From Ignavibacteria bacterium (GTDB lineage: Bacteria > Bacteroidota > Ignavibacteria > SZUA-365), in contig JADKJW010000007.1 in assembly GCA_016720835.1 (NCBI GenBank), positions 198,425 to 262,424 on the forward strand: a DNA stretch of 64,000 bases. The letters are read 5' to 3'. Position numbers and translations under genes: made by a program. Under the pieces are notes generated by a model that ran no database searches, was not told where the DNA came from, and saw nothing but the letters and a program-made list of their open reading frames with translations. Shown piece by piece: positions 26,538 to 35,161 of the stretch. How positions within the stretch are numbered: the first letter of the stretch is position 1; each line of letters begins with the position of its first letter.

Positions 26538-27281
26538 ATGTCCGGACACTCAAAATGGGCAACCATCAAGCGTGCCAAGGGCGCCAAGGACGCAGCGCGC
26601 GGGAAGCTGTTCAGCGTCATCATCAAGGAGATCACGATTGCCGCGCGGCAGGGAGGCGCCGACCCGACAGGGAATCCGCGCCTGCGTCTCGCCATCGACA
26701 AGGCGAAGGGCGCGAACATGCCGAACGACAACGTCAAGCGCGCCATTCAGCGCGGCGCCGGGGAACTGGAAGGCCAGGCCTTCGAAGAGCAGACCTACGA
26801 AGGGTACGGGCCGGGCGGCATCGCCCTCCTCGTGGAGGTCATCACCGACAACAAGAACCGCACGGTCGCGGAAATCCGCCACATCTTCTCTCGCAACAAC
26901 GGCAACATGGGCGAGTCGGGGAGCGTCGCGTGGAAGTTCGACCGGCGCGGGGTGATTTCCGTTCCGAAAACCCTGTCCGAGGACGAGATGATGATGATCG
27001 TTCTCGACGCCGGCGCCGACGACATGGAAGTGGAGGACGAGTCCTACGACATCTACACGTCGGCCGCGGATTTTGAAAAGGTGCGCGCCAGTCTCGAAGC
27101 CCAGGGCATCGCCATCACCGAAGCCGCGATCCAGATGGTGCCGCAGAACACGATCAAGGTGGAAGGGAAGGATGCCGAGGGCGTCCTGCGTCTCGTCGAA
27201 GCCTTCGAGGATCACGACGACGTGCAGAATGTGTTCGCCGACTTCGACATCGACGCGAGCGTGATGGAGTCGCTGGGCTGA
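26538..27281 (+). CDS. yebC: YebC/PmpR family translation or transcription factor
   Basis: 247 residues, typical length. It starts MSGHSKWATIKRAKGAKDAARGK, the hallmark of the family, and continues with NVKRAIQRGAG and YEGYGPGGIALLVEVITDN. Family members have been described as transcription regulators and, more recently, as factors helping translation through proline stretches. The gene sits between recJ and ruvC, as yebC-ruvC-ruvA does in many bacteria. Confidence 0.95.
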   Translation: MSGHSKWATIKRAKGAKDAARGKLFSVIIKEITIAARQGGADPTGNPRLRLAIDKAKGANMPNDNVKRAIQRGAGELEGQAFEEQTYEGYGPGGIALLVEVITDNKNRTVAEIRHIFSRNNGNMGESGSVAWKFDRRGVISVPKTLSEDEMMMIVLDAGADDMEVEDESYDIYTSAADFEKVRASLEAQGIAITEAAIQMVPQNTIKVEGKDAEGVLRLVEAFEDHDDVQNVFADFDIDASVMESLG

Positions 27282-27288
27282 TTTCCGC

Positions 27289-27825
27289 ATGCGCATTCTC
27301 GGGATCGATCCCGGCTCCCTCGTCACCGGCTACGGCGTCGTCGACGCGTCCGGCGGCGCGCTTGCGCGCGTCGCGAGCGGGTCGATCGTGATGAAGCCCG
27401 CCGACGCCATGCCGCAGCGCCTCGAGCGCATCTACCGCGGCATCATCGACGTCATCGACGCCGAGCATCCCGACAGTTTCTGCATCGAGACCGCCTTCTA
27501 CGGCAAGAACGTGCAATCGACGCTCAAGCTCGGGCACGTGCGCGGCGTGGCGATCCTCGCCGCCGTGCACCGGGGTCTCGCCGTGGCGGAGTACTCGCCG
27601 CGCGAAGTGAAGCGCGCGGTGACCGGAACCGGCGCGGCCGCCAAGCATCAGGTCGCCTACATGGTCAAGCGCATTCTCGCCGTCGACATCGATTTCGCGC
27701 GCGCGGACGAAGCCGACGCGCTCGCGCTCGCGATCTGCCACGCATCGCGCCGCGGCGGGCCGAAGAAGGCGTTTTCATCGTGGGCGGATTATGTCGCCGC
27801 AAACAAGGAACGGGTGAGAGCATGA
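27289..27825 (+). CDS. ruvC: Holliday junction endonuclease RuvC
   Basis: 178 residues. The catalytic acidic residues are visible: D7 in MRILGIDPGS, the glutamate in FCIETAFYGKN, and the paired aspartates in ADEADALALAICH. RuvC cuts four-way junctions after branch migration by RuvAB. Its stop overlaps the ruvA start (ATGA), giving coupled translation. It begins eight bases after yebC. Confidence 0.95.
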   Translation: MRILGIDPGSLVTGYGVVDASGGALARVASGSIVMKPADAMPQRLERIYRGIIDVIDAEHPDSFCIETAFYGKNVQSTLKLGHVRGVAILAAVHRGLAVAEYSPREVKRAVTGTGAAAKHQVAYMVKRILAVDIDFARADEADALALAICHASRRGGPKKAFSSWADYVAANKERVRA

Positions 27826-28418
27826 TCGATTTTCTCCGCGGCCGCCTGGTGCACAAGGATCCGGTCACCATCACCGTCGATGTCAACGGCATCGGCTATG
27901 CGGTGTCCATTTCGTTGCAGACCTACGACCGTCTTCCTTCCACGGGCGAGGAGGTGTTCCTTCTCACGCATCTGCATGTGCGCGAGGATGTGATGCAGTT
28001 GTTCGGGTTCCTGCATGAGAGCGAGCGCGCGCTGTTCCGTCTGCTGCAGGGGATCTCCGGCATCGGCGCGCGTATCGCGCTGAACATCCTGTCGAAATGC
28101 GGCGCGGCGGAGTTCCGCGAGTACGTGATCAGCGGCAATATCGGCGCGCTTACCAGCATTCCGGGCGTGGGGAAGAAAACCGCGGAACGCATCATCGTCG
28201 AGCTGCGCGACAAAATGGCGAAGGGCGATCCCGCGGGTCCGGCAGCTTCCGCAAGCGCCGACGATCCGCGCGGGGAGGCGATCATGGCGCTTCTTGCGCT
28301 CGGCTATCCCCGTCAGGTCGCGGAAAAGGCCATACTCAAGGCCACGCATGAACTATCCACTGAAGAACGGAACACCGGAAACCTGATCAAGGCGGCTCTT
28401 CGAACGATCTCAGGGTGA
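27822..28418 (+). CDS. ruvA: Holliday junction branch migration protein RuvA
   Basis: 198 residues from the ATG at 27822. It starts MIDFLRGRLVHKDP, with the OB-fold region and the helix-hairpin-helix motifs GISGIGARIALNIL and SIPGVGKKTAERIIVELRDK; the C-terminal domain (GYPRQVAEKAI) that contacts RuvB is present. RuvA holds the junction open for the RuvB motor. ruvB is not next to it. Confidence 0.95.
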   Translation: MIDFLRGRLVHKDPVTITVDVNGIGYAVSISLQTYDRLPSTGEEVFLLTHLHVREDVMQLFGFLHESERALFRLLQGISGIGARIALNILSKCGAAEFREYVISGNIGALTSIPGVGKKTAERIIVELRDKMAKGDPAGPAASASADDPRGEAIMALLALGYPRQVAEKAILKATHELSTEERNTGNLIKAALRTISG

Positions 28419-28461
28419 TACCGCTTTGATTTCAATGGGTTAAAAAAATTTAGCTAAACTC

Positions 28462-28490
28462 TTGCTTTAAGGAATCGGCGGATATATATT
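28462..28490 (+). promoter_or_regulatory. Candidate promoter TTGCTT-N17-TATATT
   Basis: TTGCTT at 28462-28467 and TATATT at 28485-28490, 17 bases apart, in an AT-rich patch (TAAAAAAATTTAGC) downstream of ruvA. The only thing reading rightward from it is a 60-base segment ending in a terminator, since the next gene is on the other strand. Confidence 0.4.
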
Positions 28491-28513
28491 GTATCCGCAT
28501 TCACTGTTTCCAC

Positions 28514-28556
28514 AAAGCCAACTGTCGCACGCCCTCCTCGCAGCAGTTGGCTTTTT
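28514..28556. terminator. Terminator hairpin between ruvA and PII
   Basis: AAAGCCAACTG pairs with CAGTTGGCTTT and is followed by TT. It can terminate the ruv operon and, on the other strand, the PII gene; a short RNA from the candidate promoter at 28462 would also end here. Confidence 0.75.
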
Positions 28557-28895
28557 CTACAGGGCGTCGTTCCCTGATTCTTCGGTACGGATGCGGATGG
28601 CTTCTTCGATGGGGATGATGAAGATCTTGCCGTCGCCGACCTGACCGGTTCGCGCGAATTTGATGATGGTGTCGACGGTCGCATCGACGAGGTGGTCGGG
28701 AACGGCAACTTCGATCTTCAGCTTGGGGAGTGTCTCGATCTGGTATTCGGCGCCGCGGTAGATTTCCGTATGACCCTTCTGGCGGCCGAATCCCTTGACC
28801 TCCGAAATCGTGAGGCCGCGAATGCCGATTTCCTGGAGTCCGTCACGGACGTCGTCGAGCTTGAACGGTCTGATGATTGCTTCGATCTTTTTCAT
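28557..28895 (-). CDS. glnB: Nitrogen regulatory protein P-II
   Basis: 112 residues, exact family length, starting MKKIEAIIRPFKLDDV. The T-loop carries the uridylylation tyrosine in YRGAEYQIETLPK, and the C-terminal signature KIFIIPIEEAIRIRTEE is intact. PII trimers bind ATP, ADP and 2-oxoglutarate and report nitrogen and carbon state to targets such as AmtB and glutamine synthetase. No amtB or glnA lies beside it here, so it is a stand-alone gene; glnB versus glnK cannot be settled. Confidence 0.92.
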   Translation of the reverse strand: MKKIEAIIRPFKLDDVRDGLQEIGIRGLTISEVKGFGRQKGHTEIYRGAEYQIETLPKLKIEVAVPDHLVDATVDTIIKFARTGQVGDGKIFIIPIEEAIRIRTEESGNDAL

Positions 28896-29040
28896 ATATT
28901 GTCCGTGAGTCTTTTGCCGCAAGGCACAGAACATACCCACACACTTTTGAAAAAGCAACGCCCGCGCCCTGGGATCAAGCCGGGACGGCGTGAGCCGGGC
29001 CTTTGAACACTTCCGCCGCACACAGAAGGTGAACGCACTC

Positions 29041-29634
29041 ATGTACCCGGTACTCTTCAAAATCCCGCAGCCAGAGGCCACGTCGCGCCTCCTCCTGTTC
29101 TTCAGACCGTTCATGATGATCCCGCTCGCCATTTTCGGGGCCTTTTACGGCATGGCGGCGAACGTGGTGCTGTTTCTCGCGTGGTGGGCGATCCTGTTCA
29201 CCGGGAAGTATCCGCGATCGATGTGGGATTTCAGCACGCGGTACTTCCGCTTCAACACGCAGTTGAACGCGTACTCCATGATGTTGTGCGATGTCTACCC
29301 GCCCTTCAACGGAGGGGAAGACAACGGGTACCCGGTGCGCGTGCTGTTCGAGTATCCCGAGCGCATGTCGCGCCTGCACCTGATCTTCCGTTTCCTGCTT
29401 CTGCTTCCGCAGTTTTTCTTCGCCATCGGCTATGGCTTCGTTTCCAGCTTCGTGATGTTCGCGAACTGGTGGGCCGTGCTCTTCCTCGGCCGCATCCCCG
29501 ACGGCATGTTCGGGTGGATATCGCGCTACATGGTCTGGTCCTCGCGCCTGAACGCCTACATCCTGCTGCTGGTGGACGAGTATCCGCCCTTCCACGGACT
29601 GCAGCCGCTCTCCGCCGCGGACGCGTTTGATTGA
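29041..29634 (+). CDS. DUF4389 membrane protein
   Basis: 197 residues from the ATG at 29041 (GAAGG at 29025-29029); an upstream in-frame GTG at 28990 is an alternative start. Two tandem copies of the DUF4389 unit are visible: SRLLLFFRPFMMIPL...WWAILFTGKYPRSMWDF, then SRLHLIFRFLLLLPQ...WWAVLFLGRIPDGMFGW, each followed by an NAY-x-DxYPPF segment. Four membrane helices. Function unknown. It precedes the complex I operon by 114 bases. Confidence 0.8.
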   Translation: MYPVLFKIPQPEATSRLLLFFRPFMMIPLAIFGAFYGMAANVVLFLAWWAILFTGKYPRSMWDFSTRYFRFNTQLNAYSMMLCDVYPPFNGGEDNGYPVRVLFEYPERMSRLHLIFRFLLLLPQFFFAIGYGFVSSFVMFANWWAVLFLGRIPDGMFGWISRYMVWSSRLNAYILLLVDEYPPFHGLQPLSAADAFD

Positions 29635-29679
29635 CGTCCGCGGACGCGATGCTGGGTATTCCGCTCCGGATTGTCGCGG

Positions 29680-29711
29680 TTTGTAATTCTGACTTTTTCC
29701 TCATAGGTTGA
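29680..29711 (+). promoter_or_regulatory. Candidate promoter of the nuo operon, TTTG-N20-TAGGTTGA
   Basis: TTTG at 29680-29683 and TAGGTTGA at 29704-29711 are 20 bases apart, close to the Bacteroidota pattern TTTG-N19-21-TAnnTTTG, 37 bases before nuoA. Confidence 0.4.
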
Positions 29712-29748
29712 CGCAACTCTGTACCTCCCGCCTGCCAGGTCTACCCCC

Positions 29749-30213
29749 ATGCTGACAGAATTCGGTAAAGTTTTCATCTTCTTTCTCCTCGGAATAGTGC
29801 TTGTCGGAGGCGCCCTGATTGCCTCCCGGCTCATCGGTCCGAGAAATCCCACGACAGAAAAACTCCTTCCGTACGAATGCGGCGAGAACCCGATCGGTTC
29901 CCCGTGGGTCAAGTTCAACATCCGCTTCTACGTGGTTGCGCTGATCTTCATCCTGTTCGACGTGGAGCTCGTGGTGCTGTTCCCGTGGGCGGTGGTGTTC
30001 GAGCGGCTCGGCATGTACGCGTACGTGGCCGGCGCCCTGTTCATCGGCATCCTGTTCCTCGCGGACTTCTACCTCTGGGCGAAAGGCGACCTCGAATGGG
30101 TGCGCCCGCAGCCCCGGATTCCCGTGCTTCGCGACATCGTCGACGCACAGCCTCTCCGCGATGTTCCTCCCCCGGTCCCCGCGCCGGCGCCCCAGGCGGC
30201 CCCCGTCTCCTGA
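29749..30213 (+). CDS. nuoA: Complex I subunit A
   Basis: 154 residues with three membrane helices. The family loop GPRNPTTEKLLPYECGENPIG and the helix RFYVVALIFILFDVELVVLFPW are diagnostic of NuoA/ND3. The C-terminal tail is rich in Pro and Ala (PPPVPAPAPQAAPVS). It begins an operon of eleven nuo genes that builds the membrane arm and the quinone module of a NADH- or ferredoxin-oxidising proton pump. Confidence 0.95.
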   Translation: MLTEFGKVFIFFLLGIVLVGGALIASRLIGPRNPTTEKLLPYECGENPIGSPWVKFNIRFYVVALIFILFDVELVVLFPWAVVFERLGMYAYVAGALFIGILFLADFYLWAKGDLEWVRPQPRIPVLRDIVDAQPLRDVPPPVPAPAPQAAPVS

Positions 30214-30251
30214 TTGTTCTCCACCTCCATTCACTACCCGGTTTACGCTGT

Positions 30252-30761
30252 ATGGGCCTCCTCAGCCAGCAATACGACGACGGCAATATCGTTCTCACCA
30301 CCGCGGAAGGCGTGCTGAACTGGGCCCGTCTGTGCTCGCTGTACCAGATGTCCTTCGGCCTCGCCTGCTGCGCGATCGAGATGATGGCGGCGAGCGCGTC
30401 GCACAACGACATCATGCGCTTCGGCGTCATCCCGCGTCCGAGCCCCCGCCAGTCCGACGTCATGATCGTGGCCGGCACCGTGACCCTGAAGATGGCCTCG
30501 CGCCTGAAGCGCCTGTACGAGCAGATGGCCGAGCCGCGCTACGTGGTGTCGATGGGGAGCTGCTCGAACTGCGGCGGTCCCTATTGGGAACACGGCTACC
30601 ACGTGCTGAAAGGCGTCGACCGCGTCGTCCCCGTCGACGTGTACATCCCGGGCTGCCCGCCCCGGCCCGAAGCGCTGCTCGAGGGCTGGATGCGGCTGCA
30701 GGAGAAGGTGCGCACATTCACGACCGTCCGCCCGAAAGCAACGGACAACGCCGCGGCCTGA
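30252..30761 (+). CDS. nuoB: Complex I subunit B (N2 cluster)
   Basis: 169 residues from the ATG at 30252. The cysteines that hold cluster N2 are present: FGLACCAIEMM, GSCSNCGG and YIPGCPPRPEALLEG. The third motif has an extra cysteine (SCSNC) compared with the usual SCAN pattern. NuoB passes electrons from NuoI to quinone at the NuoB-NuoD interface. Confidence 0.95.
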   Translation: MGLLSQQYDDGNIVLTTAEGVLNWARLCSLYQMSFGLACCAIEMMAASASHNDIMRFGVIPRPSPRQSDVMIVAGTVTLKMASRLKRLYEQMAEPRYVVSMGSCSNCGGPYWEHGYHVLKGVDRVVPVDVYIPGCPPRPEALLEGWMRLQEKVRTFTTVRPKATDNAAA

Positions 30762-30851
30762 CCCGCCGGACCGGGCGCGCAGCTCATACATCGGAGCCTT
30801 CACTCCGAAATCGACACTCCGAAATTCGACATCACCCAACCTCTCCCGTCC

Positions 30852-31328
30852 ATGGCCCTTTCGACCCCCTCCATCTTCGAGCACCTCACCGCGGCGTTCC
30901 CGGAACTGACGCTCGCGCATGACGAAGCGGCGCCGTGCATCATCGTGCCTGCCGCGGGTATCAAGGATGTGTGTCTGCAGTTGCGCGATCACCCGGACAC
31001 GGCCTTCGATTTCCTCATGAGTCTGAGCGGCATCGATTTCGCCGACGGCACGCTCGGCGTGGTCTATCACCTCGCCTCCATGACGCACAAGCACAAGCTC
31101 ACGCTGAAAGTCGTCGTGCCGAAAGACGCGCCACATGTCGTCTCGGTCGAGAAAGTCTGGCGCACGGCGGACTGGCACGAGCGCGAGGCCTTCGACCTCT
31201 ACGGCATCGTGTTCGACGGACACCGCGACCTGCGCCGCATCCTCATGCCCTATGACTGGGAAGGGCATCCGCTCCTGAAGGACTACGAAGTCCCCGAATT
31301 CTACAATGGCATGAAAGTCCCGTACTGA
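30852..31328 (+). CDS. nuoC: Complex I subunit C (30 kDa)
   Basis: 158 residues, separate from NuoD. The signature KVWRTADWHEREAFDLYGIVFDGHRDLRRILMP is intact, followed by DWEGHPLLKDY. It is part of the quinone-facing connecting module. The 90-base spacer after nuoB holds two copies of an ACTCCGAAAT(C/T) unit. Confidence 0.95.
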   Translation: MALSTPSIFEHLTAAFPELTLAHDEAAPCIIVPAAGIKDVCLQLRDHPDTAFDFLMSLSGIDFADGTLGVVYHLASMTHKHKLTLKVVVPKDAPHVVSVEKVWRTADWHEREAFDLYGIVFDGHRDLRRILMPYDWEGHPLLKDYEVPEFYNGMKVPY

Positions 31329-31348
31329 CCACTCTTTCGCACCCCCGT

Positions 31349-32509
31349 ATGGCCGACCTCAAGGAAAATATCGCCGAACACATCGAGTCCGGTCGCCTGA
31401 AAACCGACGAGCTCATCCTGCACATGGGCCCGCAGCATCCGTCGACGCACGGTGTGCTCCGTCTCGAACTGGTTCTCGACGGCGAAATCGTCGTCAAAGT
31501 CATCCCGCATCTCGGGTATCTGCACCGCTGTTTCGAGAAGCACGCCGAGGCGATGACGTACCCGCAGGTGATCCCGTACACCGACCGCCTCGACTACCTG
31601 GCGTCGATGAACAACAACCACGGCTACGTGCTCGCGGTGGAGCGCATGCTGGGCATCGAGCTGCCGGAACGCGTCGAGTACATCCGCGTCATCATGGCCG
31701 AGCTGCAGCGCATCGCCTCGCATCTCGTGGCCGTGGGCACGTACGGCCTCGACATCGGCGCGTTCACGCCCTTCCTGTACCTCTTCCGCGACCGCGAGTA
31801 CATCCTCGACATCTTCGAAAAAACCTGCGGCGCGCGCCTGCTCTACAACTACTTCTGGGTGGGTGGCCTGTCGCACGATGTGCACACCGGTTTCGAGAAG
31901 GAAGTCGGCGACTTCGTGAAGTACTTCCGTCCCACGCTGACGGAAGTCAACACGCTGCTCAACTACAACAAGATCTTCGTGCAGCGCACCGCCAATGTGG
32001 GCGTGCTGCCGGCGGACGTCGCCATCAGCTACGGTTGTTCGGGACCCATGCTTCGCGGATCGGGAGTGGACTTCGATCTGCGCAGGGACGATCCGTACTC
32101 GATCTACGATCGATTCGACTGGAAGGTGATCGTGGGCGACGGGGAAGTCGGCACGCTCGGCGACTGCTGGGACCGCAACATGGTGCGCATGAAGGAAATG
32201 GCCGTGAGTTGCGACATCATCGAACAGGCGCTCGCCAGTTTCCCCGAGGGCGACGTGACCACGGCGCTCCCGAAGCGCATCCGCCCCCCGAAAGGCGCGG
32301 AGCAGTACGCCCGCGTGGAGAATCCCCGCGGCGAACTCGGCTTCTACGTGGTCAGCGACGGCACCGCCAATCCATTCCGCGTGAAGTGCCGCGCGCCCGG
32401 GTTCGTCAACCTCAGCGTGATCGACGAGATCTCGCAGGGGCATCTGATTTCCGACCTGGTCGCCATTCTTGGAAGCATCGACATCGTGCTCGGCGAAATC
32501 GACCGTTGA
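31349..32509 (+). CDS. nuoD: Complex I subunit D (49 kDa)
   Basis: 386 residues. The quinone-site region MGPQHPSTHGVLRL near residue 26 is present, with GYLHRCFEKHAE, DRLDYLASMNNNHGY and the C-terminal FVNLSVIDEISQGHLISDLVAILGSIDIVLGEIDR. NuoD forms the quinone pocket with NuoB and is related to the hydrogenase large subunit; no nickel-binding cysteines are seen, as expected. Confidence 0.95.
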   Translation: MADLKENIAEHIESGRLKTDELILHMGPQHPSTHGVLRLELVLDGEIVVKVIPHLGYLHRCFEKHAEAMTYPQVIPYTDRLDYLASMNNNHGYVLAVERMLGIELPERVEYIRVIMAELQRIASHLVAVGTYGLDIGAFTPFLYLFRDREYILDIFEKTCGARLLYNYFWVGGLSHDVHTGFEKEVGDFVKYFRPTLTEVNTLLNYNKIFVQRTANVGVLPADVAISYGCSGPMLRGSGVDFDLRRDDPYSIYDRFDWKVIVGDGEVGTLGDCWDRNMVRMKEMAVSCDIIEQALASFPEGDVTTALPKRIRPPKGAEQYARVENPRGELGFYVVSDGTANPFRVKCRAPGFVNLSVIDEISQGHLISDLVAILGSIDIVLGEIDR

Positions 32510-32541
32510 GCCAGCGACGAACCATCATCTGAGTTGCGTTT

Positions 32542-33651
32542 ATGGAATCCCTGCTCACGTCCATCCTTGGTACCAACCTCCTGACGACCGTCATCTACTG
32601 CGCGCTGCCGCTGGTGTTCGTCCTGACCTACGCGCTCATCGCCGTGCTCGGCGAAGTGAAGATTTCCGCGTGGATGCAGGACCGCCTCGGACCCATGCGC
32701 ACCGGTCCCTGGGGCATCATCCAGCCCCTCGCCGACGTGCTCAAGCTGCTGCAGAAAGAGGATATCACGCCGTCCGCATCGGACAAGTTCCTCTTCAACC
32801 TGGCGCCGTTCGTCACGTTCATGGGTTCGTACGCCGCCTTTGCCGCCGTGCCGTTCTCGAGCCAGTACATTGGCGCGAGCCTGGATCTCGGCATCTTCTA
32901 CGTGTTCGCCGTGGGATCGATCGGCGTCGTGGGACTGATGATGGCCGGCTGGTCGTCCAACAACAAATACTCGATGTACGGCGCGATGCGCTCGGTGGCG
33001 CAGATCGTCAGTTATGAAGTGCCCGCGGCGATGGCCCTGATGATCATCGTCATCTACACCGGCACGCTGAACCTGCAGGACATCATCGTCGCGCAGGGCG
33101 GGGGCATCTGGAACTGGTTCGTGTTCGGGGGTCCGAAGGCGGACGTCGTGCTCGCGAGCGGCCGCGAACTGCAGGCCTCGTGGGCGAATCTCGTGTTCCT
33201 GCCGCTGTTCCTCGCGACCTTCGTGATGTACTACGTCTCCGCGCTCGCCGAGACGAACCGTACGCCGTTCGATATTCCCGAAGCGGAATCGGAACTCGTC
33301 TCCGGCTACCATACCGAGTACTCGGGCATGAAGTTCGCGATGTTCTTCATGGCGGAATACGCGAACATGTTCCTCGTGTCGGTGGTCGCCTCCATCGCGT
33401 TCTTCGGCGGCTGGCAGTCCCCGTACGGCACCACGATCGGGGCGCTCGTCGGGGTGCCCTGGCTCTCACCCGTGGAGGAATTCCTCTGGCTGGCATTCAA
33501 GGGATTTTTCTTCGTGTTCGTGATGATCTGGCTGCGCTGGACGCTCCCGCGCCTCCGCGTGGACCAGCTCATGTACATGTGCTGGAAAGTCCTCATCCCG
33601 TTTTCCTTCGGCATCGCCCTTGTCGTCGGATTCCTCGTCATGATCATGTAA
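32542..33651 (+). CDS. nuoH: Complex I subunit H
   Basis: 369 residues, about eight membrane helices. Hallmarks are AWMQDRLGPMRTGPWGIIQPLADVLKLLQKED and the loop AETNRTPFDIPEAESELVSGYHTEYSGM, which link quinone chemistry to the first proton path. It sits between nuoD and nuoI in the standard order. Confidence 0.95.
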   Translation: MESLLTSILGTNLLTTVIYCALPLVFVLTYALIAVLGEVKISAWMQDRLGPMRTGPWGIIQPLADVLKLLQKEDITPSASDKFLFNLAPFVTFMGSYAAFAAVPFSSQYIGASLDLGIFYVFAVGSIGVVGLMMAGWSSNNKYSMYGAMRSVAQIVSYEVPAAMALMIIVIYTGTLNLQDIIVAQGGGIWNWFVFGGPKADVVLASGRELQASWANLVFLPLFLATFVMYYVSALAETNRTPFDIPEAESELVSGYHTEYSGMKFAMFFMAEYANMFLVSVVASIAFFGGWQSPYGTTIGALVGVPWLSPVEEFLWLAFKGFFFVFVMIWLRWTLPRLRVDQLMYMCWKVLIPFSFGIALVVGFLVMIM

Positions 33652-33677
33652 GCACCGTTGCGAGAAAGGAAGAGCAC

Positions 33678-34301
33678 ATGAGCGGTTATTTCACCGATAT
33701 CAAGGACGGCATCTGGACGGTCCTCGTGGGTATGACCATCACCTGGAAGCACATGTTCGTGAAGAAGGTGACCATCCAGTATCCCGACGTGAAGCGCGAG
33801 TTGCCCGACCGCGTGCGGAACCGGTTGTACGTCAACATGGACGATTGCATCGGCTGCGACCAGTGCGCGAAGGCCTGTCCCGTCAACTGCATCACGATCG
33901 AAACCCTCAAGGCCCTGCCGACGGACGATCTGGGCTCCACCTCCACCGGCAACAAGAAGCGGCTCTGGATGCCGGTGTTCGACATCGACATCGCGAAGTG
34001 CTGCTACTGCGGCCTCTGCGTGTTTCCCTGTCCCACCGAATGCATCGAGATGACCGACGTGTTCGAGTTCTCCGAATATCACCGGAAGGATCTCGTCTAC
34101 CATTTCGGCACCATGACGCCTGAAGAAATCACGGTCAAGCGCGCGGAAGTGGAAGAATACCAGCGCGAGCAGGACGCCAAGAAAGCCGCCGCAGCGGCGG
34201 CAGCGGCGGCAGCCAAGAAAGCCGAGGCGGACGCCGCGGCCGCGGCGAAGGCCTCCGAGGCCGCGAACATTCCTCCCGATACCACCGCACCAGTTTCCTG
34301 A
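33678..34301 (+). CDS. nuoI: Complex I subunit I with Ala/Lys-rich C-terminal tail
   Basis: 207 residues from the ATG at 33678 (GAAAGGAAGAG upstream). It carries two 4Fe-4S motifs, CIGCDQCAKACPVNC and CCYCGLCVFPCPTEC, for clusters N6a and N6b. The last 45 residues are an unusual low-complexity run of Ala with Lys and Glu (KKAAAAAAAAAAKKAEADAAA) not found in standard NuoI. Such a tail might form a helix on the complex surface; the role is unknown. Confidence 0.93.
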   Translation: MSGYFTDIKDGIWTVLVGMTITWKHMFVKKVTIQYPDVKRELPDRVRNRLYVNMDDCIGCDQCAKACPVNCITIETLKALPTDDLGSTSTGNKKRLWMPVFDIDIAKCCYCGLCVFPCPTECIEMTDVFEFSEYHRKDLVYHFGTMTPEEITVKRAEVEEYQREQDAKKAAAAAAAAAAKKAEADAAAAAKASEAANIPPDTTAPVS

Positions 34302-34309
34302 TACGAACC

Positions 34310-34825
34310 ATGAGTTACACGGACGCATTCTTCTACTTCTTCGCGGCGCTCACCGTGGGCTCCGCGCTCGTGGTGACGTTCTCGCGGAGCGTCATCTACG
34401 CGGCCTTCGCGCTGCTCTTCACCTTCCTCGGCGTCGCCGGACTCTATGTGCTGCTGCAGGCCGACTTCCTCGCGGTCGCGCAGATCATGGTGTACGTCGG
34501 CGGCATCCTCATCCTGCTGCTCTTCGGCGTGATGCTCACCACCCGCGTGACGAACGCGGAGATCACCACCGGGACCGTCCAGGGCCTGCCCGCGACGGTC
34601 GTCGTCGGCATCCTCCTCGGGACGCTGATCCTGCTCGTGTCGCGCGCGACGTGGAACGTGCAGGAGAGTCTGCCCGACGTGACCGGCACGACCACCGAGA
34701 TCGGGGAGCGTCTCCTGACGACCTTCCTCCTGCCGTTCGAAATCGCGGGCATCCTGCTGCTTGTCGCGATCATGGGCGCCGCGATGATTGCGCGCAGCAC
34801 CGACAAGACCAAGGAGGCCGCATGA
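34310..34825 (+). CDS. nuoJ: Complex I subunit J
   Basis: 171 residues with five membrane helices. The family segment AVIYAAFALLFTFLGVAGLYVLLQADFLAVAQIMVYVGGILILLLFG includes the pi-bulge helix (TM3 region). Its stop overlaps the nuoK start (ATGA at 34822-34825). Confidence 0.93.
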   Translation: MSYTDAFFYFFAALTVGSALVVTFSRSVIYAAFALLFTFLGVAGLYVLLQADFLAVAQIMVYVGGILILLLFGVMLTTRVTNAEITTGTVQGLPATVVVGILLGTLILLVSRATWNVQESLPDVTGTTTEIGERLLTTFLLPFEIAGILLLVAIMGAAMIARSTDKTKEAA

Positions 34826-35130
34826 CCGTCGGATTGACCCACTTCCTCCTCGTCGCCGCGATCCTGTTCTCCCTCGGCATCCTCGCGCTCGCCACCCGCA
34901 AGAACGCGGTGATGATGCTGATGGGCGTCGAACTCATCCTGAATTCCGCCAACATCAACCTGGTCGCGTTCTCCCGCTATCAGGCGATGAATCTCGACGG
35001 GCACCTCTTCGCGATATTCGTCATCATTCTCGCGGCCGCGGAAGCCGCGGTTGCGCTCGCGATCGTGCTGCAGATCTTCAAGCAGAACCAGACTGTCAAC
35101 GCCGACCAGATCAACAAACTGAAGGAATGA
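34822..35130 (+). CDS. nuoK: Complex I subunit K
   Basis: 102 residues with three membrane helices. The proton-path glutamates are in MMLMGVELILNSANINLVAFSRY and ILAAAEAAVALAIVLQIFK. It overlaps nuoJ by four bases. The gene after it is not nuoL but an OmpA-like gene. Confidence 0.95.
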   Translation: MTVGLTHFLLVAAILFSLGILALATRKNAVMMLMGVELILNSANINLVAFSRYQAMNLDGHLFAIFVIILAAAEAAVALAIVLQIFKQNQTVNADQINKLKE

Positions 35131-35161
35131 CGCGTCCCGCCGCGCGCCATCGTCCCGCCCC

